Source: an uncultured Peptococcaceae bacterium (GTDB lineage: Bacteria; Bacillota; Limnochordia; Darwinibacteriales; Darwinibacteriaceae). From it: a stretch of 64,000 nt of DNA. The stretch spans positions 62,001 through 126,000 of the forward strand of contig CALKAR010000174.1 of NCBI GenBank assembly GCA_937988745.1. The letters are read 5' to 3'. Every line of letters begins with the position of its first letter. Positions within the stretch are counted from its first letter, which is position 1. This document shows, piece by piece, positions 24,506-33,615 of this stretch. The notes beneath the pieces are model-generated. The model ran no database searches and was not told where the DNA came from. It saw only the letters and a program-made list of their open reading frames with translations. The translations under genes and the position numbers were made by a program.

Positions 24506-27151
24506 TTATGCATTTTGTACCACTATGTCGCCACTGTCTGAAGCGTTAGCTCGCAGGTCTCTCACCCGCTCTAACTCCTCAGAGGTTAGGGGCCTATCAA
24601 AGCTGCGCAGCCCCGCCAGTGTAAACCCATGTTTGTCAGCGAGCTTGCGCAGGTATTGAATGTGCTCCATGTTCAAATCAGCACCTAAACTAGCATTTTC
24701 GTACTTCTTCTCCAGGGCAAGCATCATAGTCTCCGACATGCAGGCGTAGGCCTGGCCTGGTTCAAAACCAAAATTCCATCCTAAATCAGGACGGTTAGGT
24801 ACCTCCACAATCCCGCCGTCAATCACCAGCACATCGGGCCTCTTGTGCAGAACCTCCCGACTGACGTTGGCTGGACGGGAAAGATCGCAGATCACAGCAC
24901 CCCACTTCAGCATGGCCGGAGTTATGAGTGCTTCGGGACTGCTAGTCGCTGCTACAATAAGATCTGCTTTCGGAAGATGCGCGGCAGCGTCGGTGGTAAT
25001 CACAAAGGGGACATCTTCTTGGAGCAGCGCTTCGACATACGCCATCCATTCGCCCAAATCAGCATTCCCCGCTGGCATACCCTGCCTCTGACTCACAAAA
25101 TCACCAATAGTACCTGATGGGAACACATGTCCTCCATCAGAAAGCTTTTTTAAGTGCTGGAGAATCTGGACAACAACCTTGCGCATGCGGAACTCACTCT
25201 TCGCCGCATTGCGTGGATTGCCGATCAGAATTATCTTCTGCACACTCTCTGCCAAGAGAGTAGAAAGCGCTTTACCGATGGCGCCACTGGCGCCCAAGAC
25301 AGCCGCTGTACTCTTTTCCAGAGTGATATCCATTTTTTGGGCAGCCGTAGTCACTGCTTCAATCCCCGAAACAACTGTATAGCTGTTGCCGGTTGTCAGA
25401 GCAACATCGACGTGAGGAAGCATCGAGCGTCCTCCCATGGTGACCACTGAAGTATAGGCTCCGAGCCCTACCAACTTAGCCCCTCGCTCTTTGGCAAGCT
25501 CAACAGCCTGCTTAATTTCGGCAATCGCCTGGGCCCGATCCATTTCTAAGAATTCATCAGCTGTGCGCGGCAGACAGATGAAGTCGCCATACGCCGTATC
25601 TCCTGTCTTACTTTCAATGCGAGCTGTACCGACTACGAATGGTTCCACAAGATCATTCCAGCGGGAGCTTAAGTCAGCCAGCTGTTCCTCGGAAAAAACA
25701 GCTAAACTAGGATCAAAATCGCTGTAGTTAGCTAAGTCGACAGGATGCACCAAGAACGCAAATCGCCCATCACCGTCCTTCGGCACCGGATCAGATGCGG
25801 CAGATACGGCACTGCTTGCTTGTTCAGCAGCCTGCGGCGGCGTATAGCCGATTAGGTGGCCTAAGAAATTGGCCGTATTGCGCTGCGCCAGCATCCTTGC
25901 TACACTTTCCAAAGCATTGGCAATCCGTTCAATCTCTTCGTCGGTGATAATCAGCGGGGGTTCGATCCTGATGACGCTGGCTCCGTTGAGGGTAGGTGCT
26001 ACCCTTACTTTCTCTGTATTCAAAAGATACGAGGCCACAAGGGGTGTTAGAAACTCCTGTTCTGCCAAAATACCCAGCAAACTGTTGGGATAGACGGACT
26101 TATCATGTCCAAAGTCTACACCCAACATTAGGCCCTGACCGCGGATGCCCTTGATGATCTGCGGATAGCGCTCAGCCACACCTAAGAGAAGGTCCTTGAG
26201 GCGCTTGCCTTTAGCCCGTACTTCCTTGACTAAAGCCTGATCATTCTCGGTGAGGATTTCCATCACTCTAAGCCCAACGCGGCAGGCCAAAGTATTTCCT
26301 GCGAATGTCGATGAATGCTTGTGACCGAATTCCTCAGTGTACACTTCCGCTGTGCAGAGTACTGCGCCCACAGGAACCAAACCGCCGCCCAAAGCTTTAG
26401 CAATTACCATGACATCAGGAGTAACGCCTTCCCTTTCACTGGCGAATAAGTATCCCGTCCGTCCGAGACCTGTCTGGATCTCGTCAAAAATAGTCAGCAC
26501 ATCATAAGAACGGCAGATCTCCTGAACAGCCTTTAGGTAGCCTTCAGGGGGTTCTACTATTCCGCCTTCACCTTGAATAGGCTCAATGATAAAAGCTGCA
26601 GTTTCGTGGGCGTGCTCTGCAAGATAACTCTCTAAAGCCTGCACATCACCATAGGGAATGTGTGCAAACCCAGGTAGAGGAGCCCCAAAGGCATCCTGGT
26701 ATGATGGATTGCCTGTAGCTGACAGAGCCCCTAATGTCTTGCCATGGAAACTATTCCTTGTAGACAAAATACCCAGTTTGCCCGTCTTAGCCCGGCAGAG
26801 CTTAACGGCTGCCTCTACTGCCTCAGCGCCGCTGTTCACGAAGGTAACATGAGCCATTCCGGGCGGTGCCGCCTTCACCAAAACTTCGGCAAGTTTTCCG
26901 GCAGCTTCCAGCATCGAAGGTTGGACAAAACTAGGCTCGAAACTTGTTTGAACTTCGTTGACTGCTTCCCAAACACGAGGTGGATTATAACCAAAGGGGA
27001 GAGCTCCGTAGGCCGCGATACAGTCTAAATACTCTACCCCATCGGCATCGTAGAGCCGAGTTCCGCTTCCACGGACGAACTGCTTGTCAAGACCTATCTG
27101 CACCAAACGCTTACCTAGATGTGGATTCACATATTCAATATATGGATGCAT
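24506..27151 (-). CDS. fusion: class III aminotransferase + acyl-ACP reductase-like domain
   Basis: An 881-residue two-domain enzyme. Residues 1-420 are a PLP class III (omega-type) aminotransferase: [28 protein letters not shown] with Asp 223, and Schiff-base Lys 252 in AKALGGG. After a linker near 440-470, residues 475-840 resemble the cyanobacterial aldehyde-forming acyl-ACP reductase. There are [11 protein letters not shown], a Rossmann [23 protein letters not shown], and the active Cys at about 804 in [11 protein letters not shown]. The reductase would make an aldehyde from an acyl thioester and the transaminase would turn it into an amine (inference). ATG at 27151 follows AAGGGGG. Read with dapB. 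Confidence 0.85.
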   Translation of the reverse strand: MHPYIEYVNPHLGKRLVQIGLDKQFVRGSGTRLYDADGVEYLDCIAAYGALPFGYNPPRVWEAVNEVQTSFEPSFVQPSMLEAAGKLAEVLVKAAPPGMAHVTFVNSGAEAVEAAVKLCRAKTGKLGILSTRNSFHGKTLGALSATGNPSYQDAFGAPLPGFAHIPYGDVQALESYLAEHAHETAAFIIEPIQGEGGIVEPPEGYLKAVQEICRSYDVLTIFDEIQTGLGRTGYLFASEREGVTPDVMVIAKALGGGLVPVGAVLCTAEVYTEEFGHKHSSTFAGNTLACRVGLRVMEILTENDQALVKEVRAKGKRLKDLLLGVAERYPQIIKGIRGQGLMLGVDFGHDKSVYPNSLLGILAEQEFLTPLVASYLLNTEKVRVAPTLNGASVIRIEPPLIITDEEIERIANALESVARMLAQRNTANFLGHLIGYTPPQAAEQASSAVSAASDPVPKDGDGRFAFLVHPVDLANYSDFDPSLAVFSEEQLADLSSRWNDLVEPFVVGTARIESKTGDTAYGDFICLPRTADEFLEMDRAQAIAEIKQAVELAKERGAKLVGLGAYTSVVTMGGRSMLPHVDVALTTGNSYTVVSGIEAVTTAAQKMDITLEKSTAAVLGASGAIGKALSTLLAESVQKIILIGNPRNAAKSEFRMRKVVVQILQHLKKLSDGGHVFPSGTIGDFVSQRQGMPAGNADLGEWMAYVEALLQEDVPFVITTDAAAHLPKADLIVAATSSPEALITPAMLKWGAVICDLSRPANVSREVLHKRPDVLVIDGGIVEVPNRPDLGWNFGFEPGQAYACMSETMMLALEKKYENASLGADLNMEHIQYLRKLADKHGFTLAGLRSFDRPLTSEELERVRDLRANASDSGDIVVQNA

Positions 27152-27171
27152 GATGTACCCCCTTGACCTGT

Positions 27172-27226
27172 TGTACACAATTTTGTGCACACGGTTTATT
27201 ATACCAATTCAATCAAGGAAATACAA
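27172..27226 (-). promoter_or_regulatory. promoter and operator-like palindrome of the fusion gene
   Basis: On the minus strand TTGTAT (27221-27226), 17 bases and TATAAT (27198-27203) form a good housekeeping promoter. Immediately downstream, at about +1 to +20, lies TGTACACAA-TT-TTGTGCACA (27172-27191), a dyad with 8 of 9 arm positions paired. Position and symmetry suggest a dimeric repressor site; the regulator is not identifiable here. Confidence 0.65.
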
Positions 27227-27304
27227 TCTAACCTTGTGGACATCATTCTCGAAATGAGCTAAGATCGATATAGACTAATTATTGTAAAGCGAGGGAAAAC
27301 TAGG

Positions 27305-27757
27305 TTGGAAATCATCTGCCGTCCAATTACTGAATCTGAGTTTGAGCAAGCCATGGCCATCCGTATTCGTGTATTTGTGGAAGAACAGCATGTTCCTATA
27401 CAAGAAGAACGAGATCACCTAGACGCCACGGCCCAACATTTCGGAGCCTTTGTCGACGGTCAGATGGTTGGCACAGGCCGCATAGTTTCTTTGGACAAAC
27501 AGGCTAAGCTTGGGCGCATTGCGGTTCTTCCTGAATACCGCGGAAGGCATATAGGCTTCAAGCTGGTGGAACATATGGTTCAGTGGGCAAGAAATAAAGG
27601 GTTTCGTGAGGCCGTTCTCGGAGCCCAAGTCCAAGCTATTGGGTTTTATGAACGCCTAGGCTTCAAAGCGGAAGGTGATGTATTTGACGATGCAGGGATA
27701 CCTCACCGCACCATGCGCCTTGCTTTGGCTGAAAGGGACGAGAAGCGTTGGTTCTAA
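27305..27757 (+). CDS. GNAT family N-acetyltransferase
   Basis: Acetyl-CoA-dependent acyltransferase of 150 residues, close to the ElaA/YjcF group by its RVFVEEQHVP segment near residue 25. The acetyl-CoA loop is VLPEYRGRHIGFKLVEH and the C-terminal motif is AIGFYERLGF. Start is TTG at 27305 after GAGGG; no ATG fits. Ends 12 bases before the secreted protein at 27770. Substrate unknown. Divergent from the fusion aminotransferase. Confidence 0.88.
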   Translation: MEIICRPITESEFEQAMAIRIRVFVEEQHVPIQEERDHLDATAQHFGAFVDGQMVGTGRIVSLDKQAKLGRIAVLPEYRGRHIGFKLVEHMVQWARNKGFREAVLGAQVQAIGFYERLGFKAEGDVFDDAGIPHRTMRLALAERDEKRWF

Positions 27758-27769
27758 GGAGGAATCAAA

Positions 27770-29020
27770 ATGGGTAACCGGTTGCTTTGGGTTTTAGTGA
27801 CCTGCGCTGTATTCCTCTGCGCCTCTACCTTTGCCCATGCCCAGATTCAGGCTTTTATAATGCCAGAAAGCGGCTTTCTGCGCGTTGATGGGCAGGTTAC
27901 TATAAACCCGACCGGCCCTCAGTTTTCACTGCGGTTGTTCCCAGGTGCTCAACTGACTGTCTTGTGGACAGAGGGTATTGAAGATTACAGCATAGACCGG
28001 GGTTACTTAGGTACCGTCGTTACGGTCCGTATGAGAGAATATGGTTCTGAAAGAGTTCTGCATCTGGCCTATGAAGGGTTTCTAGCCGAGCAAACTGATC
28101 CGCTGACTTTAGGGCGAGACAGCCTCTGGTTCCCAGAGTTTTCGATTCCGATGCAGGTATCAGAGTTTTTCATCAGCCATTCGGACGGCTGGCATCTCTA
28201 CCAGCTAGAAGATTCTTACCCTGTCCTCGTTTTATCCACCCAGGCGGAGCTGGACATCACCAAGGTGCAGATGGCTCAGGAGCCAGTTCTTCCAGCGCAG
28301 CCATTACCACCTCCAGAAGAACCGGAGATCCCGGAGACGCCAGCTGTCGAGCCTCCGCCTCCGCCGATCTCAATGGCCATTAGAACAGATGGACCTGCTC
28401 AAGAATTGAGCGGCTTGATCGTTTTGTGGGACGAAGCAGTTTCAGCGAGAGATACTGAGTTTTTGGGTGCACATGTAAGCAGAAAACTGGCAGAACAAGG
28501 ACTGGTTGATTACTTAAGCCGTGTTCCTGCTTGGATGGTGCCGATCGAAAGCCAAATCAAGAGTCTAGAAATGACAGATGCTGATGGATATCTTTCCACT
28601 GTAGTATTCAGCAGTGGAAAGCCGCTGTACGACGCGTATATGAAATGGTCCAGAGTCGAAAATAATTGGGAGCTGAGTGAATTTGCAATGCACCCACATC
28701 AGCCTGGTGCACCACAGGGTTTGATTGATTCCATCAGCGGATTCGTCGATGAACTCCAAAAAGCAGTGGCTGCTGGTAGTACCGTACTTGAAGAGAAGCT
28801 CGGGCTTCCTGATCCTGCCCAGCGTCAGTTGGCAGTAGATTTCTTCCAGAACCTGAACACCACAGAACCATGGCTGGTTGTCATTACGAATCCGCGGGAG
28901 TTTCATACTACCATCCTGGTTAAGCATTCACCAAGGACCGACGTTGCTGTTGAACTAGAACTGACAGCAGAGCCCACTGGGTGGCGAATTGCCTCCTTTA
29001 ACGCTTACCCAATAAACTAG
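27770..29020 (+). CDS. secreted protein with Pro-rich linker, function unknown
   Basis: Not recognised; 416 residues. Residues 1-25 are a signal peptide ending AHA. Residues 26-170 form a beta-rich domain, residues about 172-200 a Pro/Glu linker (PPPEEPEIPETP), and residues 205-416 two stretches that look like alpha/beta domains of the NTF2/SnoaL sort (LIVLWDEAVSARDTEFL). Ribosome site AAGGAGG precedes ATG 27770. Exported, possibly envelope-attached through the linker. A terminator hairpin follows. Transcribed with the upstream acetyltransferase. Confidence 0.7.
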   Translation: MGNRLLWVLVTCAVFLCASTFAHAQIQAFIMPESGFLRVDGQVTINPTGPQFSLRLFPGAQLTVLWTEGIEDYSIDRGYLGTVVTVRMREYGSERVLHLAYEGFLAEQTDPLTLGRDSLWFPEFSIPMQVSEFFISHSDGWHLYQLEDSYPVLVLSTQAELDITKVQMAQEPVLPAQPLPPPEEPEIPETPAVEPPPPPISMAIRTDGPAQELSGLIVLWDEAVSARDTEFLGAHVSRKLAEQGLVDYLSRVPAWMVPIESQIKSLEMTDADGYLSTVVFSSGKPLYDAYMKWSRVENNWELSEFAMHPHQPGAPQGLIDSISGFVDELQKAVAAGSTVLEEKLGLPDPAQRQLAVDFFQNLNTTEPWLVVITNPREFHTTILVKHSPRTDVAVELELTAEPTGWRIASFNAYPIN

Positions 29021-29023
29021 GCG

Positions 29024-29059
29024 CAAAAAAGGACCGCTGGACAATTGTCCAGCGGTCCT
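29024..29059. terminator. terminator between convergent genes
   Basis: AGGACCGCTGGAC and GTCCAGCGGTCCT form a perfect 13-bp stem with loop AATT. A six-T run on the minus side makes it a strong terminator for glutamate dehydrogenase; it may also stop plus-strand transcripts. Confidence 0.88.
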
Positions 29060-29069
29060 GATTGTTCTC

Positions 29070-30344
29070 TCACGGATAGATTCCCCTTAATTTAATGGCT
29101 TGAGCCACCCTTTCCACCGCAATTAGGTAGGCAGCTGTACGCATGTCTACATCTTCCTGTTTTGCTCTCTCGTATACATCATTGAAGCTGGAAACCATTC
29201 GCCGCTCCAACTCCGCGGCAACCTGGGTCTCACTCCAGCTCAAGCTCTGAATTCCCTGTACCCACTCGAAATACGATACTGTCACACCACCTGCATTGGC
29301 CAGGATGTCGGGAATAATAATCGTTCCCTTATCCTGCAAAATGCGGTCCGCATCTGTAGTTGTAGGTCCATTAGCCCCTTCCGCAATAACTTTTGCCTCA
29401 ACGCGGTGAGCGTTCTCGCCATGAATTTGATTTCCGAGTGCGGCTGGCACGAGAATGTCAACCGGGACTTCCAGTACTTGTTCACGGGGCATTTCTTCCG
29501 CATCGCCCTTATATTCCATAATAGTACCGGTTTCGGCCACCGTCTCTTTAATTGCTCTGCAGCCGAGACCATTTTCGTTATACAAACCACCGTATACATC
29601 ACTGATGGCCACTACTTTACAACCTAAGTCCTGCAGGAACACAGCTGCGTTGGAGCCAACGTTACCGTAACCTTGTACAGCAACCTTTGCTCCTTCTAAC
29701 TTCATACCGATTCGCTTGGACAGTTCTAGAATAGTATAAACCAGTCCGCGGCTGGTTGCATCAAGTCTACCCAGCGAACCACCAATTTCAATCGGTTTAC
29801 CAGTCACGACAGACGGAATGGAGTAACCTTTCTGCATGCTGTATGTATCCATCAGCCAAGCCATGACTTGTGCATTAGTGTTCACATCTGGGGCTGGGAT
29901 GTCTTTCTCAGGTCCCAGAATGATGCTGATCTCACTTGTGAATCTCCGGGTCAACCGCTCCAGTTCACCGATGGACAACTTGGTTGGATCAACAACTACA
30001 CCGCCCTTAGCTCCGCCATACGGAATGTTAACGACAGCACACTTCCAAGTCATGTTCATGGCCAAGGCAACAACTTCATCCATTGTCACTTCGGGATGAT
30101 AGCGAATGCCCCCTTTTGCCGGCCCCCGAGCTAAACTGTGCTGCACACGATACCCATCAAAAACCTGAACTGTGCCATCATCCATGCGGACTGGAACAGC
30201 TACACTCAGAATCCGCTGCGGTTTAGACAAGACGTTGCGGATCGACTGGTCGAGTCCTATTCGATCAGCTGCCTTGTTTAGAACCTCCAGGGAAACCGCA
30301 AGCATACTCTTCTTTCCATGCCCGCTGCCGTTGGTATGAAGCAT
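29070..30344 (-). CDS. gdhA: glutamate dehydrogenase
   Basis: Oxidative or assimilatory glutamate dehydrogenase, 424 residues, of the hexameric 45-kDa type common in Gram-positives. Catalytic Lys lies in PYGGAKGGVVVDP, preceded by KGGIRYHP; the Rossmann motif is VAVQGYGNVGSNAAV. Coenzyme choice (NAD or NADP) cannot be settled by eye. ATG at 30344 follows GGGAGG. Last gene of a long minus-strand run starting at znuA; terminator downstream. Confidence 0.95.
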   Translation of the reverse strand: MLHTNGSGHGKKSMLAVSLEVLNKAADRIGLDQSIRNVLSKPQRILSVAVPVRMDDGTVQVFDGYRVQHSLARGPAKGGIRYHPEVTMDEVVALAMNMTWKCAVVNIPYGGAKGGVVVDPTKLSIGELERLTRRFTSEISIILGPEKDIPAPDVNTNAQVMAWLMDTYSMQKGYSIPSVVTGKPIEIGGSLGRLDATSRGLVYTILELSKRIGMKLEGAKVAVQGYGNVGSNAAVFLQDLGCKVVAISDVYGGLYNENGLGCRAIKETVAETGTIMEYKGDAEEMPREQVLEVPVDILVPAALGNQIHGENAHRVEAKVIAEGANGPTTTDADRILQDKGTIIIPDILANAGGVTVSYFEWVQGIQSLSWSETQVAAELERRMVSSFNDVYERAKQEDVDMRTAAYLIAVERVAQAIKLRGIYP

Positions 30345-30371
30345 AAGTTTTACCTCCCTGATTGGTATTAT

Positions 30372-31058
30372 CTAAAAGCCGATTCCGCCGCTTAAGAATA
30401 CTCCCGTAAATCTCTGACTATCATGAGATTCACGCAGCGAATTCATGCGCACACCACCTTTGACAAAGCCAAAGGGCACGTTAAACTGCACACCTGCCTC
30501 AGCCGCAGCCCAGCTGGCAGCGGAAGATTCATGGGTGCCGAAGACATGTACCATATGAGGGCCATATTCCATAGAGGCAAACAGCGATGCTGTGAGTGTT
30601 ATCTTCCGTCGAATGCCTGCTCCAATCCGCACACCGCGGTAAACGTTGTATGCAGGTTCTTCGCCGGCTAAACCACCTAGATAGGAAATGTCACCAATTC
30701 CTGCCTGAGCTGCAACACGGATATCAGGCGTTAGAGGCAGTTCAGTCTTGAGACTCACCAAGATATCTCCCACTACTAAGACCGCATCCTCCAGAGGATC
30801 TGCCGCTGGCCGTTTAAGATAAACACGCGCGAGCTCCCCTAACCCCGTTGGATCACCAATCAGGCGACCAGTCAAAGCCAGCTCCGCTGTTCCCAAATCG
30901 AGCAGAGTCACTCCACCACCTACACTGGTCATTTCTTCAATCTGGTACTCCGACTCGACCAAACTAAAATAAGCCACATCAGCACTCAAACCAAGAGCAT
31001 CCGCGTGTCCAGTCCAAAACAGCAGCACTACAGCTAAAACCACTGTCAGCTTTTTCAT
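30372..31058 (-). CDS. secreted protein resembling an outer-membrane beta-barrel
   Basis: Unrecognised; 228 residues. A signal peptide of about 21 residues (ending ADA) is followed by alternating polar/apolar strands separated by short Gly-rich turns. The last strand is FTGVFLSGGIGF, ending in Phe, the usual outer-membrane barrel signature. This is a pattern judgement, not a family match. If right, it implies an outer membrane in a spore former, as in Limnochordia, Halanaerobiales or Negativicutes. Start ATG 31058 follows AGGAGG. Lies between GATE proteins and glutamate dehydrogenase. Confidence 0.6.
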   Translation of the reverse strand: MKKLTVVLAVVLLFWTGHADALGLSADVAYFSLVESEYQIEEMTSVGGGVTLLDLGTAELALTGRLIGDPTGLGELARVYLKRPAADPLEDAVLVVGDILVSLKTELPLTPDIRVAAQAGIGDISYLGGLAGEEPAYNVYRGVRIGAGIRRKITLTASLFASMEYGPHMVHVFGTHESSAASWAAAEAGVQFNVPFGFVKGGVRMNSLRESHDSQRFTGVFLSGGIGF

Positions 31059-31068
31059 AACTCGCCTC

Positions 31069-31536
31069 CTAGGTGTTCTGCCTCACTGCAAGTGAGTTCT
31101 GCGTCCGCCACTGCATTACACGATTAATCCCCCAACACCACACATAGGCTGCAAAAAGGCGCGGTATGAGCAAGAAAATTATGGGCACACCTACAGCCAT
31201 AAAGATGGCAGTATCTTCTACCAACGCATGACATAGAGCGATGAATACCCCAATAATGCGGGTTTCCTTCTCTGTCACCTTGCCTTCCTCGAGGTAGGAA
31301 ATGATTACACTGGAACCAAAAGTCAATCCGAAAAAAATGGCCACAACAACGGGAAAAGCACCCTCTTCACTGAGGCCTATCCAGTGAAACAGCCGGGAGA
31401 GGACCTTGTTTAGTCTCTGCAGAATCCCGTTGGCCTGCAAAATTTCCAAGACTATAATCAGCGGAATAACAACGCGTGCAATCGTCCAAACACCTGACAG
31501 CCCTTGAATGAGCCCTACCCACAGCACACTCATCAC
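31069..31536 (-). CDS. nucleoside-recognition (GATE) membrane protein, second of pair
   Basis: Integral membrane protein of 155 residues with the GATE/nucleoside-recognition fold (four or five helices; FPVVVAIFFGLTFGSSVIIS). It overlaps the preceding GATE gene by 4 bases, so the two probably form a heterodimer, as SpmA/SpmB do. SpmA/SpmB are needed for spore core dehydration in Bacillus. These proteins are shorter and I cannot say they are the true orthologues. Confidence 0.75.
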   Translation of the reverse strand: MMSVLWVGLIQGLSGVWTIARVVIPLIIVLEILQANGILQRLNKVLSRLFHWIGLSEEGAFPVVVAIFFGLTFGSSVIISYLEEGKVTEKETRIIGVFIALCHALVEDTAIFMAVGVPIIFLLIPRLFAAYVWCWGINRVMQWRTQNSLAVRQNT

Positions 31537-31961
31537 AGCAGCACTCCCAAGATAACTCCTGCCAGCAGGGACATACCAACCCGCAGCGGGAGAATGACCG
31601 AAACTGGACTGCCTGCACGCTTGCTGATCACAACTTCAATCAAGAGAGAGTGGGCAAAACCAAGCATAACCGCCAGAATGGTTATTTCACGCAGGGGCAG
31701 CTGCAGAGCTACGATTACACCGGTCGCCGCATAAAGGTTCACCAAATATCCACTGATCAGCACAAGTGCTGCATCACCTGATAAACCAAAAAACCTCATG
31801 AAGGGAGCGCAGTATCCCGAAAAAAGATCTAGTAAACCGCTGGCCCGCAGGATGGCAACAGCTATCGTAGTGGGCACAACAATTTTGGCCAGCTCGAATG
31901 TAGCCTTAAGGCCTTTATGGGCACCACTTCTTACCATGCCCATGTCCACTCGTAACGCCAA
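31533..31961 (-). CDS. nucleoside-recognition (GATE) membrane protein, first of pair
   Basis: Membrane protein of 142 residues with four or five helices; the core is VVPTTIAVAILRASGLLD and SGYLVNLYAATGVIVAL, typical of GATE domains. Overlaps the next gene by 4 bases. The role is probably transport or scaffolding with its partner; a link with spore maturation is possible by analogy to SpmA. Follows rluD by 27 bases. Confidence 0.75.
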   Translation of the reverse strand: MALRVDMGMVRSGAHKGLKATFELAKIVVPTTIAVAILRASGLLDLFSGYCAPFMRFFGLSGDAALVLISGYLVNLYAATGVIVALQLPLREITILAVMLGFAHSLLIEVVISKRAGSPVSVILPLRVGMSLLAGVILGVLL

Positions 31962-31988
31962 CTCGCTTCATCTCCTGCCGATAATATT

Positions 31989-32897
31989 TTACACATATAA
32001 CAAATTTTCCTGCTCTAATAGAGCGCGCATATCTTCTGGCAGCCTTGCGCGCAGTTTGATTTCAACGCCGGTTCTAGGATGCGCAAACCGCAGACGCCAA
32101 GAATGCAGGGCTTGGCGTGAAAGGCCTTCCACCGGATGTCCGTATAAGGGATCTCCTACCAGCGGATGGCCAATCGCCTTCATATGCACTCGAATTTGAT
32201 GCGTACGTCCCGTTCCCAATGCCAAACGCAGCAGCGTCCAATTACCCCCGCGGCGGAGGACGTTAAACTCCGTGCGAGCCGGGCGTCCATCAGCCTTAGG
32301 GCCTCTGTGAATCCCCTCACCCACTCGGCCGATAGGATACGTGATCACCCCTTCACCTTCAGAAACCTTTCCTTCTGCTACTGCCAGGTAATCACGCTGA
32401 AGATTTCCCTTAGCCCGCTGCTTAATCAGTCTCTCAAGTGAGTATGGTTCTTTCGCGGCAAGTATCAGGCCAGAGGTGTCCTTATCGAGCCGATGGACTA
32501 AACGAACTTTAGTGGCCAGTCCTTGTTGTTCAAAATGGTAAGCAAGTCCGTTAGCCAGCGTACCATCCTTATACCTGCCCGTAGGATGGACAGGAATGCC
32601 TGCCGGTTTATTTACCGCAATCAGAAAGTCGTCTTCATATACTATATCCAGCGCTATCTTTTCGGGCTCAAGAGCAGTCGGCTCGTCATAGAACACGACT
32701 TCTATGACATCACCTGTGCGAACGCGCCGAGTAATATAATCTCTAACACCGTTGAGATAAACGCCGCCCCCCTGCTTCATGCGGCGCAGCATCCCTCGGC
32801 TGAGATTAAGACGGCCATAGATGATTTCTTTCACCATTAGGCCGTCTTCTTGGGGAAGGACCCGGGTTACTAATCGATTTCGCTTACTGCTAGACAT
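31989..32897 (-). CDS. RluD-family pseudouridine synthase
   Basis: Isomerizes uridines in rRNA or tRNA, 302 residues. An N-terminal S4 domain (LSRGMLRRMKQGGGVYLNG) precedes the catalytic domain, with Asp in HRLDKDTSGLIL near residue 140, and later RTGRTHQIRVH-like sequence (GTGRTHQIRVH). Subfamily RluD/YlyB/YjbO cannot be separated by eye. The start overlaps the SDR stop by 8 bases; no clear ribosome site, suggesting coupling. Confidence 0.93.
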   Translation of the reverse strand: MSSSKRNRLVTRVLPQEDGLMVKEIIYGRLNLSRGMLRRMKQGGGVYLNGVRDYITRRVRTGDVIEVVFYDEPTALEPEKIALDIVYEDDFLIAVNKPAGIPVHPTGRYKDGTLANGLAYHFEQQGLATKVRLVHRLDKDTSGLILAAKEPYSLERLIKQRAKGNLQRDYLAVAEGKVSEGEGVITYPIGRVGEGIHRGPKADGRPARTEFNVLRRGGNWTLLRLALGTGRTHQIRVHMKAIGHPLVGDPLYGHPVEGLSRQALHSWRLRFAHPRTGVEIKLRARLPEDMRALLEQENLLYV

Positions 32898-33615
32898 AGA
32901 TCATTTTCACCGTCATTCCACCATCAATGGTAAGGTTGGTCCCGGTAATAAAACCAGCTGCCGAAGAAGCCAGATAAACACAAGCATGAGCTATATCAGA
33001 GGGAATCCCTACGCGCCCTACCAAGTGCTGGCTGTGGTCTTCAGAAGTGAGCTCAGCATCGGGATTCGTTTCAATCCATCCGGGACTGATGCAGTTCACA
33101 CGAATGCCATATTTTCCAAGCGAAGCTGCTAGAGCATGCGTCAGCGCCACCACACCGCCTTTTGAGGCTGAATATGATTCTGTGTTAGGTTCGGACTGAA
33201 AAGCTCTCGTAGACGCGATGTTGATAATACTGGGGTCTTGCCCATTCCGCAGGAGCGGCAGCAAATACTTAGTCATCAAGAAGGGACCTCGCAGATTGGT
33301 GTTAAGTACCTGATCCCACTCTTCTATTTCCAGCTCGTCCAGAGGTTTAAATATGCCGATACCAGCATTGTTGACTAGAACATCGACCCGTCCGAAGTCC
33401 TCCTGAAGAGCCTCAACAAAAGCCTGAATCTCAACTGGTTGGGAAACATCTCCCCGATATGTATACAAATTGTCGTTCTCTTCACTTCGAACCAACCCTG
33501 GAGGAAAATCCCGGTCCAGTGCAAGCACCTGACAACCTTGACCGAGAAAAGCTTCGACTATCGCTGCACCAATACCCCGCTTGCCTCCAGTCACGACTAC
33601 GATGCGCTTACTCAA
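32890..33615 (-). CDS. short-chain dehydrogenase/reductase
   Basis: NAD(P)-dependent SDR of 241 residues. Cofactor motif VTGGKRGIGAAI, then NNAGIG, catalytic Ser in IINIASTRAF, Tyr-Lys in YSASKGG, and C-terminal TGTNLTIDGGMTV. Substrate unknown; most like glucose or 3-oxoacyl reductases. TTG at 33615 follows AAGGAGG. Sits between znuB and rluD in one operon; the link with zinc uptake is not obvious. Confidence 0.92.
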   Translation of the reverse strand: MSKRIVVVTGGKRGIGAAIVEAFLGQGCQVLALDRDFPPGLVRSEENDNLYTYRGDVSQPVEIQAFVEALQEDFGRVDVLVNNAGIGIFKPLDELEIEEWDQVLNTNLRGPFLMTKYLLPLLRNGQDPSIINIASTRAFQSEPNTESYSASKGGVVALTHALAASLGKYGIRVNCISPGWIETNPDAELTSEDHSQHLVGRVGIPSDIAHACVYLASSAAGFITGTNLTIDGGMTVKMIYV

